Shown here in pieces: positions 43,427-53,090 of a stretch of DNA of 64,000 bases; within the stretch, counting starts at the first letter, position 1, and each line of letters opens with the position of its first letter. The DNA lies in assembly GCA_020636315.1 (NCBI GenBank), contig JACJYA010000011.1:124001-188000 (forward strand), read 5' to 3'. The notes under the pieces were generated by a model. It did no database searches. It was given only the letters and a program-made list of their open reading frames with translations, and had not been told where the DNA came from. The translations under genes and the position numbers were made by a program. Source of the DNA: Lewinellaceae bacterium. GTDB lineage: Bacteria; Bacteroidota; Bacteroidia; Chitinophagales; Saprospiraceae.

Positions 43427-46033
43427 ATGAAAACTCCCTCTTTTATATTCCTGCCGTTGATCTTTTTTGTCCCTTTCCGGATGAATGGACAGACGCTGAG
43501 TTACACCCTTTCTCAGGATTCGATGGTTAATGTACGGGCCAGCAACAGGCGGGCCTATGAAACCGTCAGGACCTCGAACCGGCCCAAGATAGACGGCTTC
43601 CTCGATGACCTTTGCTGGGAAAACGACGGCGTTTGGGCAGGCGATTTTATTCAGCAGGCTCCCAGGCAGGCAGCGTCGCCTTCCCAGCAGACGGAAATCA
43701 AAATTCTGTATGACGACGACAACATTTACATCGCCATCCGCTGCTACGACAACTACCCCGAGGGCATCCGGCCCATACTCGGACGGCGGGATGACTGGAC
43801 GGTTGGCGACATAACGGGCGTTGCGTTCGATACTTACCACGACAAACAGACGGCCTTCGAGTTCAACGTGACGGCTGCCGGCCAGAAAATTGACCTCCAG
43901 CACCTCGGGGCATTCCAATGGGATACCAACTGGAATGCGGTGTGGGACGGGAAGGCTCAGGTGGGCGATTCCCTGTGGACGGTGGAGATGAGGGTGCCGT
44001 TTTCCCAGTTGCGGTTCAGCGACGAGGCCGAGCAGGCCTGGGGCATGCACGTCTGGCGGTTCATTTCCAGGCTGGGAGAAGAAGACCAGTGGAAACTGAT
44101 CCCCATCGATGCCCCGGCCATGGTCTATATTTTCGGCGAGTTGCGGGGGATCAAAGACATTCCCCAAAAGCGCCATTTCGAGGTAATGCCCTATGCCGGG
44201 GTGCGCTCTGTTTCTCAAAACAGGGGGGATAACCTCCTGAGTTACGGGCTCGACGGAAAAGTGGCTTTGTCCTCCAATTTTACCCTCGATTATTCCGTGT
44301 TCCCCGATTTCGGCCAGGTCGAGGCAGACCCCTCCGTTCTGAACCTGACTTCTTATGAAGTATTTTTCCAGGAGCGAAGGCCGTTCTTTCTCGAAGGCAA
44401 CGCCATCCTGGAATACGGGATCGGTTCGGACATCCTCTTCTACAGCCGCAGGATTGGCCATGCGCCGTCCCTCACCCCTTCCCTTACCCCTTCGCAGACG
44501 ATGACACTACCTTCCGCCACCGATATCATCAGTGCGCTCAAAGTGACCGGCAAAAGCAAGAAAGGTTTTTCCCTCGGCATCATCAACGGAATGACGCAGC
44601 GGGAATCCGCCGAGGTGAAAGATGCCGGTTCTACCTCAAAATATGCCGCCGAGCCGTTTTCCAATTATTTCATCGCGCGGGCCAGGCAGGACCTGAACCA
44701 GGGGAATACCGTCATCGGAGGAATGTTTACTTCCGTACTCAGAAAACTGGATGTTGCGCAGTTTAAAAACAACCTGCCATCGGAGGCATATACCGGGGGC
44801 TTCGATGTTTTGCACAACTGGAAAAACCGCAAATACTTCGTTGATGCGAAGAGCTTTTTCTCCAACCTTTCGGGCTCTTCGGAGGCCATTGCGAAGTTGC
44901 AGCAATCGCCCATCCACCTGTACCAACGCACGGATGCGGCACATTTAACGGTGGACGAAACCGCCACCCACTTGTCGGGCTGGGGTGGTGAGCTTTCAGG
45001 TGGTAAACAAAGCGGGAAATTCCGGGCAACCGGCAATCTCAGCTGGCGGTCGGAAGGCCTCGACCTCAACGATGTGGGGTACCTCAGGGAGGCGGATATT
45101 ATCACCCAGCGCCTGATCCTGAAGTATTTGGTCAACGAGCCCAAAGGCATAATACGAAACTACTCTTTTACGCTCGAACAGCGCCACGACTGGAATTTCG
45201 GCGGAGAAAACACCCTGGATCTGCTGGAGAACACGGGAGAGGTCAGGTTCAACAACCTCTGGACGTTGAATACCACCCTGGCGCACGCCTTTAACAAACT
45301 GGACACCCGGCAACTCCGGGGCGGCCCCGCGTTGCGTATCGACCCTCATTCGCTGGCAGGTTTTATGTTGTCAACCGATGCTGCCAAAACCCTGTCGGGA
45401 GGCGCCGGCCTGGAAAAACTGTGGTACGACAACGGCATCGGCGGCGCCATCAGCTACCAGGTTAACCTTCAGCTGAACCTCAGCCGGCGGTTTACCATTA
45501 CGTCCAATACCTACTTTCAAAAACTCACGGATAACAATCAGTTCGTTCCGGCTTCCACGCTGAATATCGCCGGAAGGCTGGGCCGGAAAACTTTATATAC
45601 TACGCTGAGGGCTGAATTCTTTGTCACGCCGGAATTGTCGTTGCAGTATTACGGAAGCCCGTATTCCTCTGTCGGCAGATTCAGCAAGGTCTATAAAGTC
45701 GTTGACGCGCATGCCAAAAGCCCGGCCCAAAGGTATTCCGAGCTGGTGTATGAGAGCAGCGATCAGGAGCACCAGTATTACCGGGAGAATGATCCGGCCC
45801 AAACGGTTTGGGCCATCGATTATCCAGATTTCAGTTTCCAGGAATTCCGCTCGAACTTCGTGCTGCGCTGGGAGTACAAGGCCGGCTCTACTTTCTTCTT
45901 CGTCTGGTCACATAACCGGTCGAATTATGAGCCCCAATACGAGCCGTCTGTTTTCAAGAACTTCGGAAACATCGGGAACGCGGTTGGAAATAATGCCTTT
46001 ACGGTGAAGTGCAGTTACTGGTTTTCGTTGTAA
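43427..46033 (+). CDS. DUF5916 outer-membrane protein with CBM9-like domain
   Basis: 868 residues from ATG 43427. Signal peptide ending MNGQ. Residues 40-230 are a carbohydrate-binding family 9-like domain (RPKIDGFLDDLCWENDGVWA, EIKILYDDDNIYIAIRCYDN, AFEFNVTAAGQKIDLQ, MRVPFSQLRFSDE). Residues 250-868 are the DUF5916 beta-barrel-like part (SYGLDGKVALSSNFTLDYSV, FFQERRPFFLEGNAILEYGI, FFVWSHNRSNYEPQY), ending in WFSL. The family is widespread in Bacteroidota outer membranes with unknown function. Monocistronic by spacing. Confidence 0.88.
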   Translation: MKTPSFIFLPLIFFVPFRMNGQTLSYTLSQDSMVNVRASNRRAYETVRTSNRPKIDGFLDDLCWENDGVWAGDFIQQAPRQAASPSQQTEIKILYDDDNIYIAIRCYDNYPEGIRPILGRRDDWTVGDITGVAFDTYHDKQTAFEFNVTAAGQKIDLQHLGAFQWDTNWNAVWDGKAQVGDSLWTVEMRVPFSQLRFSDEAEQAWGMHVWRFISRLGEEDQWKLIPIDAPAMVYIFGELRGIKDIPQKRHFEVMPYAGVRSVSQNRGDNLLSYGLDGKVALSSNFTLDYSVFPDFGQVEADPSVLNLTSYEVFFQERRPFFLEGNAILEYGIGSDILFYSRRIGHAPSLTPSLTPSQTMTLPSATDIISALKVTGKSKKGFSLGIINGMTQRESAEVKDAGSTSKYAAEPFSNYFIARARQDLNQGNTVIGGMFTSVLRKLDVAQFKNNLPSEAYTGGFDVLHNWKNRKYFVDAKSFFSNLSGSSEAIAKLQQSPIHLYQRTDAAHLTVDETATHLSGWGGELSGGKQSGKFRATGNLSWRSEGLDLNDVGYLREADIITQRLILKYLVNEPKGIIRNYSFTLEQRHDWNFGGENTLDLLENTGEVRFNNLWTLNTTLAHAFNKLDTRQLRGGPALRIDPHSLAGFMLSTDAAKTLSGGAGLEKLWYDNGIGGAISYQVNLQLNLSRRFTITSNTYFQKLTDNNQFVPASTLNIAGRLGRKTLYTTLRAEFFVTPELSLQYYGSPYSSVGRFSKVYKVVDAHAKSPAQRYSELVYESSDQEHQYYRENDPAQTVWAIDYPDFSFQEFRSNFVLRWEYKAGSTFFFVWSHNRSNYEPQYEPSVFKNFGNIGNAVGNNAFTVKCSYWFSL

Positions 46034-46091
46034 GGGGGGCGCCAACCCAACAATTCTTACCTTAATGTCGTCCTGTTTAAAAAGTAAAGTT

Positions 46092-46421
46092 ATGAAAAAC
46101 TACATTTTGCTGTTGGCGGCCGTTATTGGAGTGGGTATTTTTTTCTCAGCGTGTTGCGAGGATCATCACGACGATGAACCGGACACTTGTGCTGAAGAAG
46201 GGATAATTATTGGAATTGATTTCCGGGAATGTGCCTGCTGTGGCGGCTGGTTTATCGAGATCGGCAACGATACCCTGCGTGCGCCTGACCTGCCCCAGGC
46301 ATTCAGAGAAAGTTTGGATCCCAATGAATTCCCGTTGCCCGTTTATCTGGACTGGGCCCCGGTCGAAACGCCTTGCCTGGGGGATGAGATCGAGGTGGCC
46401 TGCATTCAGCGACAGGAGTAG
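46092..46421 (+). CDS. Small cysteine-rich lipoprotein
   Basis: 109 residues from ATG 46092. Lipobox FFSAC at about 17-21, then an acidic His-rich stretch (CCEDHHDDEPDTC) and FRECACCGGWFIEIGNDTLR, which could bind metal. Seven or more Cys. No family recognised. Convergent with the WD40-caspase gene. Confidence 0.7.
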   Translation: MKNYILLLAAVIGVGIFFSACCEDHHDDEPDTCAEEGIIIGIDFRECACCGGWFIEIGNDTLRAPDLPQAFRESLDPNEFPLPVYLDWAPVETPCLGDEIEVACIQRQE

Positions 46422-46581
46422 GTAGGGGTGTGGTATCACTGAGAATGATCAGCTGAAGCGGGGCCTTCCGGGGAATGGATTCTTTTATTCCAGCTCCAAA
46501 GCCCTCCCGAATACCCGGCAATCGACTTCCTCGCATCGATCAGAGTAACCTCAAAAGCCAATTCCTGGCCAGTAACCTTCA

Positions 46582-49500
46582 TCAATTATTAATGATTTCG
46601 ATGGCCTGGCGAATAGCTTCTTCCACCAGGCGGGGCAGTTGGCCGGCGTTTTCACTGGCAGTAATATCTCCGAGGGGTGTTGCCCCCCGGAACAGCCTGG
46701 CCCGCAGGTTTACCCGGTCGTCCTTTACCCGGTAGAACCCTTTTATGGAGTAGGCCTCCTTGTAGTTCGGGACATCCACGTAGATCAGGCTGGCCCTTGC
46801 TCCTTTAGCCGAGATATCCTGTAAATACCGCTCGAATTTCTGAGCAAGGCCGAGGACATCATCGTAAGCATTTTCCTCCAGGAAAACATTGCGCACAAAG
46901 ACCGGTTTCTTCGGAGATAGTGGAATAGACACCTGCTCATTGACGATCCCGATATCGATACTCCCGCTGCTGGGGGTCAGCATGACGGGCGTTTGTATCC
47001 CACCGATGGATTCCGCCATTTTCGGAACCTCATCCCGCGCGTATTCAAAAAGCAAGGAAATATCGACGTATTTCCCGTCTCTCAGTTTAAAGCCGCTCAT
47101 GCCCTGCAGGATGCTGTAAGTGAGCAGCCCCTGTCCGTACTGGCTGGCCTCGTAGCTCACCTTGTCGGCTGCCGAGCCGGCCAGCACGAACATGCCGGTG
47201 CGGTCCTTCATGCGGTCGAGCGCCCGGATCTGGGAGGAGTTCAGGTTTTTCTGCCCGCTGCTGATGGATTCCACCACCTTGCCGGAATTGCAGGCGTCAA
47301 GGATCATGACCTGCTTGAGGGCGGGCACTTTGTTTATCCAACTGGACAGTTCTTCCGTAGAGATGGCCCGGGTGGCGCGAATGCCATCGTCGCTCAGGTT
47401 CTCTGTGGCAATTTCCTGGGTGAGGTAATAGAACTGAGCCTGGTCGGCATTGCCGTAGGTGATGCCATGGCCGGAGCAATAGACCATCAGCACATCTTCT
47501 GCCCGCGCCTGCTGCCTGATAGCTTCGAAAGCACCCTGAATGTTTGCCTTTGTTGGAAAAAGGCGGGCATCGGTGGTATCGGTGGTGAATAACTGAATAT
47601 GTACCTGTTCCGGCCCGAATAGCTGGCTGCCGGCCTGCTGAATGGCCTGGGCCAGGGCTATGGCATCCCGGCCGGCGAACTTCAGGTCCAGTTTTTCTCC
47701 GGCATAATCCGCCGTCCCGATGATAATGGCGTAGAGAGACGGGTCAGTCAAGGCCGTGAAGCCAAAGCCGGTTGCAGGTAAATCTCCCTGGCCTTTGCGC
47801 TGCATTTTCGGAGGGCGGTAGGGCAGGGTACAGGCCGGGCTTTTCAGCCAGCCTTCCCGGTTGTAGGCGCGGATGGAAACCCGGTTGATGCTATCGGCGA
47901 GAAAGTATCGCCCGAAAGGCAGTAGTGAAAAGCTCAGGGCGGTATCCCGTTTCGGATTGGCGTCGGCTGCCACTTCCTTGCCGTTGAGAAAGACGCTCAC
48001 CGGGCCAATGCCTCCCTCGCGGGCTTTAAGGCGTATCAGCAACTGTTGGTTAAAGGTATCGATCTGTGCGGTTATTTCGGGGTAGAGGGGCACCGATTCG
48101 AAACCTTCTACGGAGCGGATAGGCTCATCGGAATAGCCCAGCAGTTTTTGCAACAAGCCGGGTTCAAAATAGCGTTCCTTGAGCTGCTCCAGGCCCACGA
48201 TCTCCCTGCCAACCACGTAGTAGATCTGTTCCATGGCCCCGGAAGAGGCATCGAATAATCCCGAGGGGGTAGTCACTGCCCAATCGTGGCCCATAGGGAT
48301 CATAGTAGCTACTTCCCGGACGGGCCCGAGCGCCCACAATCTAATTATCCCCTCATAGGTGGCTGAAAAGGCATGCTCTCCGTCGGGCAGAAAATAAAAA
48401 GTGCTGACATCGTTCAGGCCGGCGCCGTTGGTGCCCGGGTCTTCCCGCATGATCTTGGTGCGGATGGAGGCTTCCCCTCCCTGGCTCAACACGATGGCGC
48501 CCTGTTCGATATTCCAGAGATGGAAACGGCTTTCTTCCCAAAAGACGATAAAGCGGCCGTCGGGGGAAAGCTGGAGTCTCCTGCAGTTGGGCGGTAGTTG
48601 TGCAATGGAATGAAAAGCCCCGGTGGCTACGTCCAGGATACCATAGCTTGCGCCCTTCAGCAGGCAGTGGACCTGCGTTCCGTCCGGGCTGAATCCTGCC
48701 GCCATGACAGGCGCCGGCAGGGTGAACGCTTGCCGGTTCTTTCCATCACTGAGGCTCCAAAGGACATACTGCTCCTTTTGGCCGGGCGAAATGGCCAGAA
48801 CCTCCGGGCCGTTCACCCAATAGGCCAGGATCGTATCCTGCCCGGATTGGTTGACTACGGACAATCCTTCCCTGATGTTCCAGATGTGGAAATACTGGGA
48901 GGGCGGTGTGTCGTAGCCCCAGCGGCCATTCAGCCAGGAGAGGTTTTTGAAGCGGCCGATCAACTGCTTGTTATCGGGAGTGAACTGCAACTCGACAAGC
49001 CGGGCTTGTTCTTTTGTGTATAAGGGCAAGGGAGGAGAACTGCCATCGGCCGGCCATACCCAGGCGTGGCCGGTTGACAATATCAGCCCATGTTCCCCGC
49101 GGCCCAGGCTCTCGTCCTTCCATTCATATCCGAGCACTTTGCCTTGTTTGGTTTCCAGTCCGATGTATTCCCCGTTGCGGGTATATAATTTGCGGAGTAC
49201 ATCTTTGGCCTCCACAGTGAAGATGGTAGCGGACACGCCATAGCCAAAATTGATGTCTTCCATAGCCGCTGCCAGGAACTTTCCGTCGGCGGAGAAGGCG
49301 GCGCTGCCGGGCCAGCCGAGGATGGGGTGGTTGTTCAGCAGCGTATCCGGCATCCGGCTGTTTACGCCGGAAAGTATCCCGTCGAAAAAAATGCTTCCAT
49401 CAGTTGGAGAGAAAGCTTCCCCTCTGCCGGAGATGAACTCCCGGCGGCCTAGGGTTTGCAGGGGCAGGCGGCTTTGAAAAGCCCAGGTTCTGGCGTCGTT

Positions 49501-50628
49501 GTTATACTCGGTAAAAGCAGCTTTATCGCCCTGCGGGGAGAAATGAACCACTGTTTCTACCTCGTTATACTGGCTTTGGAGTACCTTTTGTGATTTCTCG
49601 CCGAATATGGGGAAAGTGATTATTTTTTCGAGCACCGTACCAGCTATGTAGCGGCCATCCGGCGAAATGGAAAAACCGGACATCTGCCCGGAGAAAGTGT
49701 GGGTGGCCAGCAAACTGTCCCGTTTGGTGTCGATGATGTAAAGAAAGGTCGTTGTCGCCTGCTCGATGCTCTGGACTGGCCCGCCTACGCTGAAGAGCGG
49801 GGGTGTTTTGTAAACCGTTGTCAGCAGGTGGCGGCCATCGGGAGCGTAGGCAAAGGCCCCAGGGGCGATCCGCGCAAAAACATCGGCGCCTGAAAAAGCG
49901 TCGGGGGGCAGCGCCCGGGGGGCCAGGGCCTCTCCCTGATTCAGGCTGAGGTAAACCAGGCTCTTATTTTTCTGCTGTAAGATACTCTGGCCGTTCCCGG
50001 ATTCCAGGAGTAAGGAATCTGCCTGCCAGTCCAGCGCCGGAGGATTTTCCAATGCCGTGCCGTTGGCCAGGAGCCAATGGCCAAGAACGCTGCCATCGCT
50101 TCGGTAAAGCGCTACTGATTGGTTTTCGGGCAGGAGCTGCAGGCCGGCAGCCGCCTCCTTTGATGTGAACTGCCAGTTCAGACTGCTGTTTTTGGTATGG
50201 CGAACCCGGAGCGTATTATGAGCTGAAAAAGTCAGGGCCCACTGGCCGTCGGGGCTGAGATGGAAGAGCAGGATGCTGTCCTCAGCCGATGGCAGCAAGG
50301 TTTCCCGCTGGCCGGTGATCAGGTCCCATTGTAACACCGAGTGGTCAGCCAGCAATGCGAGGGCCGTTTCATCCTGTTCGGCAAAGCAAAGTGCCAGCGG
50401 CCTGGCCGGGCATTCCGTCCGGCGAATAAACCTCCCGGATATAATGTCCCAAAGCACCAGCCGGCGGTCATCGCCACCGGAGAGCAGGTAATGCCCGCCG
50501 GAAGAAAACGTGGTTACGGTGGGATAACCAATGTGTGCTTCCTGGCGAATCACGAGCTCAGGCTTCTGGGCCTGGCTCAGCAAGGGAAAAAGGAACAAGG
50601 CACAGAGGAGAAATGGGTTGTGATGCAT
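46582..50628 (-). CDS. Secreted WD40-repeat caspase-like protease
   Basis: 1348 residues. Signal peptide (LLCALFLFPLLSQAQ). Residues 25-880 are WD40-like beta-propeller repeats (HYLLSGGDDRRLVLWDIISG, LADHSVLQWDLITGQRE, LSPDGQWALTFSAHNTLRVR, FSPDGTQVHCLLKG, FYFLPDGEHAFSATYEGIIR), enough for two propellers. Residues about 960-1180 are a peptidase C14 (caspase-fold) domain: YAIIIGTADYAGEKLDLKFA, catalytic His in MVYCSGHGITYG and catalytic Cys in MILDACNSGKVVE. A final 150 residues hold a CsgG-like or hypothetical domain (ERYLQDISAKGARASLIYVD). Both catalytic residues are present. WD40-caspase fusions are known in bacteria, usually cytoplasmic; an exported one is less usual. Confidence 0.88.
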   Translation of the reverse strand: MHHNPFLLCALFLFPLLSQAQKPELVIRQEAHIGYPTVTTFSSGGHYLLSGGDDRRLVLWDIISGRFIRRTECPARPLALCFAEQDETALALLADHSVLQWDLITGQRETLLPSAEDSILLFHLSPDGQWALTFSAHNTLRVRHTKNSSLNWQFTSKEAAAGLQLLPENQSVALYRSDGSVLGHWLLANGTALENPPALDWQADSLLLESGNGQSILQQKNKSLVYLSLNQGEALAPRALPPDAFSGADVFARIAPGAFAYAPDGRHLLTTVYKTPPLFSVGGPVQSIEQATTTFLYIIDTKRDSLLATHTFSGQMSGFSISPDGRYIAGTVLEKIITFPIFGEKSQKVLQSQYNEVETVVHFSPQGDKAAFTEYNNDARTWAFQSRLPLQTLGRREFISGRGEAFSPTDGSIFFDGILSGVNSRMPDTLLNNHPILGWPGSAAFSADGKFLAAAMEDINFGYGVSATIFTVEAKDVLRKLYTRNGEYIGLETKQGKVLGYEWKDESLGRGEHGLILSTGHAWVWPADGSSPPLPLYTKEQARLVELQFTPDNKQLIGRFKNLSWLNGRWGYDTPPSQYFHIWNIREGLSVVNQSGQDTILAYWVNGPEVLAISPGQKEQYVLWSLSDGKNRQAFTLPAPVMAAGFSPDGTQVHCLLKGASYGILDVATGAFHSIAQLPPNCRRLQLSPDGRFIVFWEESRFHLWNIEQGAIVLSQGGEASIRTKIMREDPGTNGAGLNDVSTFYFLPDGEHAFSATYEGIIRLWALGPVREVATMIPMGHDWAVTTPSGLFDASSGAMEQIYYVVGREIVGLEQLKERYFEPGLLQKLLGYSDEPIRSVEGFESVPLYPEITAQIDTFNQQLLIRLKAREGGIGPVSVFLNGKEVAADANPKRDTALSFSLLPFGRYFLADSINRVSIRAYNREGWLKSPACTLPYRPPKMQRKGQGDLPATGFGFTALTDPSLYAIIIGTADYAGEKLDLKFAGRDAIALAQAIQQAGSQLFGPEQVHIQLFTTDTTDARLFPTKANIQGAFEAIRQQARAEDVLMVYCSGHGITYGNADQAQFYYLTQEIATENLSDDGIRATRAISTEELSSWINKVPALKQVMILDACNSGKVVESISSGQKNLNSSQIRALDRMKDRTGMFVLAGSAADKVSYEASQYGQGLLTYSILQGMSGFKLRDGKYVDISLLFEYARDEVPKMAESIGGIQTPVMLTPSSGSIDIGIVNEQVSIPLSPKKPVFVRNVFLEENAYDDVLGLAQKFERYLQDISAKGARASLIYVDVPNYKEAYSIKGFYRVKDDRVNLRARLFRGATPLGDITASENAGQLPRLVEEAIRQAIEIINN

Positions 50629-50693
50629 TGTGGGTATTGTGGGCTCAACGATAGAATTGAAATGAAGTTAAAGAAAAACATCGGCTTGTGCAT

Positions 50694-51452
50694 TTATATC
50701 TCCTTTATCCAAATATTTCGAAACTGAACCAGGCTGGAGGCGCCTTTCAACTTACCCGTATCGGGGTTGATCCCTCCGTGGTGCTGCAAACCGATCGGGC
50801 CTTTAACATTCAATCCGGGGTAGTAGGCATTATCGATCACGACCTGCCCGTTATTGATGACCGTGATCCGTTCGCCTTTTACGATGATGTCGAACACGTT
50901 CCAGTGGCCGACGGGATTATCTGCGTTGGCTGACGGCACGGCGGCAGCTCTTACTTCTGGGGGGAGGTCTTTGTTATTTCTAACCGACCATAACTCCCCG
51001 GAGCCTACGGGCCAGCACCAGAGATTGGCCTGTCCTGCCCCTTTTAAGAGAATGCCCGAATCGGAATTGGGCCCGGGAGGTTCAATGATATTGCCCTCAT
51101 CGTCTCTGAGGTATTCTCCACTTGGCAATATGGTCGGCAGCGGAAACAAATGGTCGCCATACCCTTTAAACCGCCATTCGATGTGCAATTCAAAGTCGGT
51201 GAATTCTTTTTCCGACCACAAATTTTTATCCCTGGCTTCGGAACGGGCATCGTAGTCGATTACCCCGTCGATCACATTCCAGTGGCCGTTATCCCCTTCG
51301 GGCACCTTCCAGCCGGTAAGGTCTTTCCCGTTAAACAGGGAAGTAAAACCTCTGTCTTTAAAGAAATGGCCGGTTTGGGCCGATGTCTGAGTGGAAAGGC
51401 TCAGTGAGAAGGCCCCCATTATTAAGGCGGTTAAAACTATTGTATTTTTCAT
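50694..51452 (-). CDS. Secreted DUF1080 (3-keto-disaccharide hydrolase-like) protein
   Basis: 252 residues with a signal peptide (MGAFSLSLSTQTSAQ). Family landmarks: GFTSLFNGKDLTGWKVPEGD, HWNVIDGVIDYDAR, FTDFELHIEWRFKGYGDH, PNSDSGILLKG, and a final strand GLQHHGGINPDTG ... VQFRNIWIKEI. Concanavalin-like jelly roll that, in characterised members, cleaves 3-keto-glycosides. It starts 24 bp after the Gfo/Idh gene on the same strand, a common pair for 3-keto-sugar breakdown. Confidence 0.88.
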   Translation of the reverse strand: MKNTIVLTALIMGAFSLSLSTQTSAQTGHFFKDRGFTSLFNGKDLTGWKVPEGDNGHWNVIDGVIDYDARSEARDKNLWSEKEFTDFELHIEWRFKGYGDHLFPLPTILPSGEYLRDDEGNIIEPPGPNSDSGILLKGAGQANLWCWPVGSGELWSVRNNKDLPPEVRAAAVPSANADNPVGHWNVFDIIVKGERITVINNGQVVIDNAYYPGLNVKGPIGLQHHGGINPDTGKLKGASSLVQFRNIWIKEI

Positions 51453-51476
51453 TTTGATAATTTTAGTTGTTGAATT

Positions 51477-52946
51477 TCATATCTCCCATCCTTCCCGGCA
51501 CTTGCGCCTGACAAATTCATTCGCTTCGGGCACATTGGTGACTTCCAGGTTTTCGTTGTCCCATTCCAGGCGCTGGTCCATTCTGATGGCCAGGTTGCCG
51601 AGGCAGATCGCTTCCGCAATGGCCTGGGCGTTCGGATAGCTGCCGCGCGATGCCTTCCCGCCTTTAAATGAACGGATCATCTCGGTGGTTTGATCCATGA
51701 GTTGCACCTCAGGTATTGGAATGGAAGCTGCTTTTTCACTGGCCTTACCGGCCTCATACAGCATGGGGTTGCCATAACCGTAATCGGCAAGGATGGCGCC
51801 TTTTTCACCCACGAACATAACGCCTTCCTGAGGCATGCCTTTACCTTCTTTTTTGAGGAATTTTGGCGTCCTGGGGCGAATTCCTCCCGAATACCAGAAG
51901 ACATCCATCATTTTATCCCCGCCATTTACAGGTACTTCCCATTGCAAGGTAGCGGCATGGGGGGTAGGAAAGGTTATTCTCAACCCAGGTACTTCTGAAA
52001 TCTCTTATTTCGCAGGTGAAACTGGCTGAACCCTCGGCACTTACAGGCATCCCCAGGTTCAGCAGCCGCCAGTCCTTCCAAAACCGTAGTAGCCCATATC
52101 AGTAAGGCATCCTCCTCCGAATTCGTACCAGCCCCTAAAGACGGTATGCGTATAATCAGGAGAGTAAGTGCGGGGAAGCGCATAGTACAGCCACAATTCC
52201 CAGTCAAAACCATCCGGGATCGGCGGGGTATTCGTGGGCAGGTAGGGGGATCCCTGGGGCCACATGGGGCGGTTGGTCCAGCGATGCAGCTCTTTTACCT
52301 CTCCGATCAGGCCCTGGCCGATCCACTCTTTTAATACATACAGTTCCTGCGGGTCCTGAAAAGCAAATAACTGGGTGGGAATTTCAGTTTGTTTCGCCAT
52401 TTCACAAACCACCCTGGTCTCGTGCATGAAATTACCGATGGGTTTATGCGATCCAACCATGATCCCTTTTTTCATGGCGGCAGCGGCCACCGTAGCGTGC
52501 AAATGGTCGGGCGTCATAATAAATACGGCATCAACGTCTTCCTCTTTCTCAAGCAGTTCCCGGAAATCGGCGTAGGCGCTGCATCCTTTATAGGCTCCTT
52601 TGCCTGCATTTTCCGCATAAAACTCATTGATCCTGGCACGGCCTACTTCCCGCCCCCCCGGAGCGCCTTTTTTTTCGCCTTTCGATCTTCCCCACAGGGG
52701 ATAATCATAACTTTCCCGGTTGGGGTCACAAACAGATACGAATTGTAATTCCGGCCGTTTTAACCAGTCCGGCAGCATTTTTAGCGCCTGCGTACCACTG
52801 CCGATCAGGGCGACATTTATTTTATCGCTCGGCGCGATCCGGCCCGTTCCCCCCAATGCGTTGGCGGGAACGACCGTCAGCCCGATCCCGGATACGGCAG
52901 CAGCCTTGATAAATTCCCGGCGTGTAAGGTCTTTCGTCTTTTTCAT
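51477..52946 (-). pseudogene. Gfo/Idh/MocA oxidoreductase, two homopolymer frameshifts
   Basis: NAD(P)-dependent sugar oxidoreductase, exported by a twin-arginine signal (TRREFIKAAAVSGIGLTVVP). NAD-binding domain: INVALIGSGTQALKMLPDWL, FVSVCDPNRESY, DVDAVFIMTPDHLHATVAAA, GIMVGSHKPIGNFMHETRVV. The first frame stops after MGYYGFGRTGG (52059); adding one T to the TTTT run near 52095 restores FWKDWRLLNLGMPVSAEGSA, and removing one C from the C6 run near 51957 joins PHAATLQWEVPVNGGDKMMD to the end at 51477. Joined length about 489 residues, normal for the exported group. Two single-base homopolymer indels look more like read error than decay. Likely makes 3-keto sugars for the DUF1080 enzyme downstream. 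Confidence 0.8.
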
Positions 52947-53090
52947 ACGGACAACATTTATTTTTATAAAAGCTGTAGGCGAGCCAATTATTTTCTCGCA
53001 CTAATGATAAGGTTTAGAGGGGGATAAAATTTACTAAATTTACCGTAAGCCAGTCAGTTGAAATTGAAATTTAACCATTAAGTTGTTGTG

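Noticed and set aside
43229..44461. 410-codon minus-strand ORF
   Set aside because: Antisense to the DUF5916 gene; no recognisable domain.
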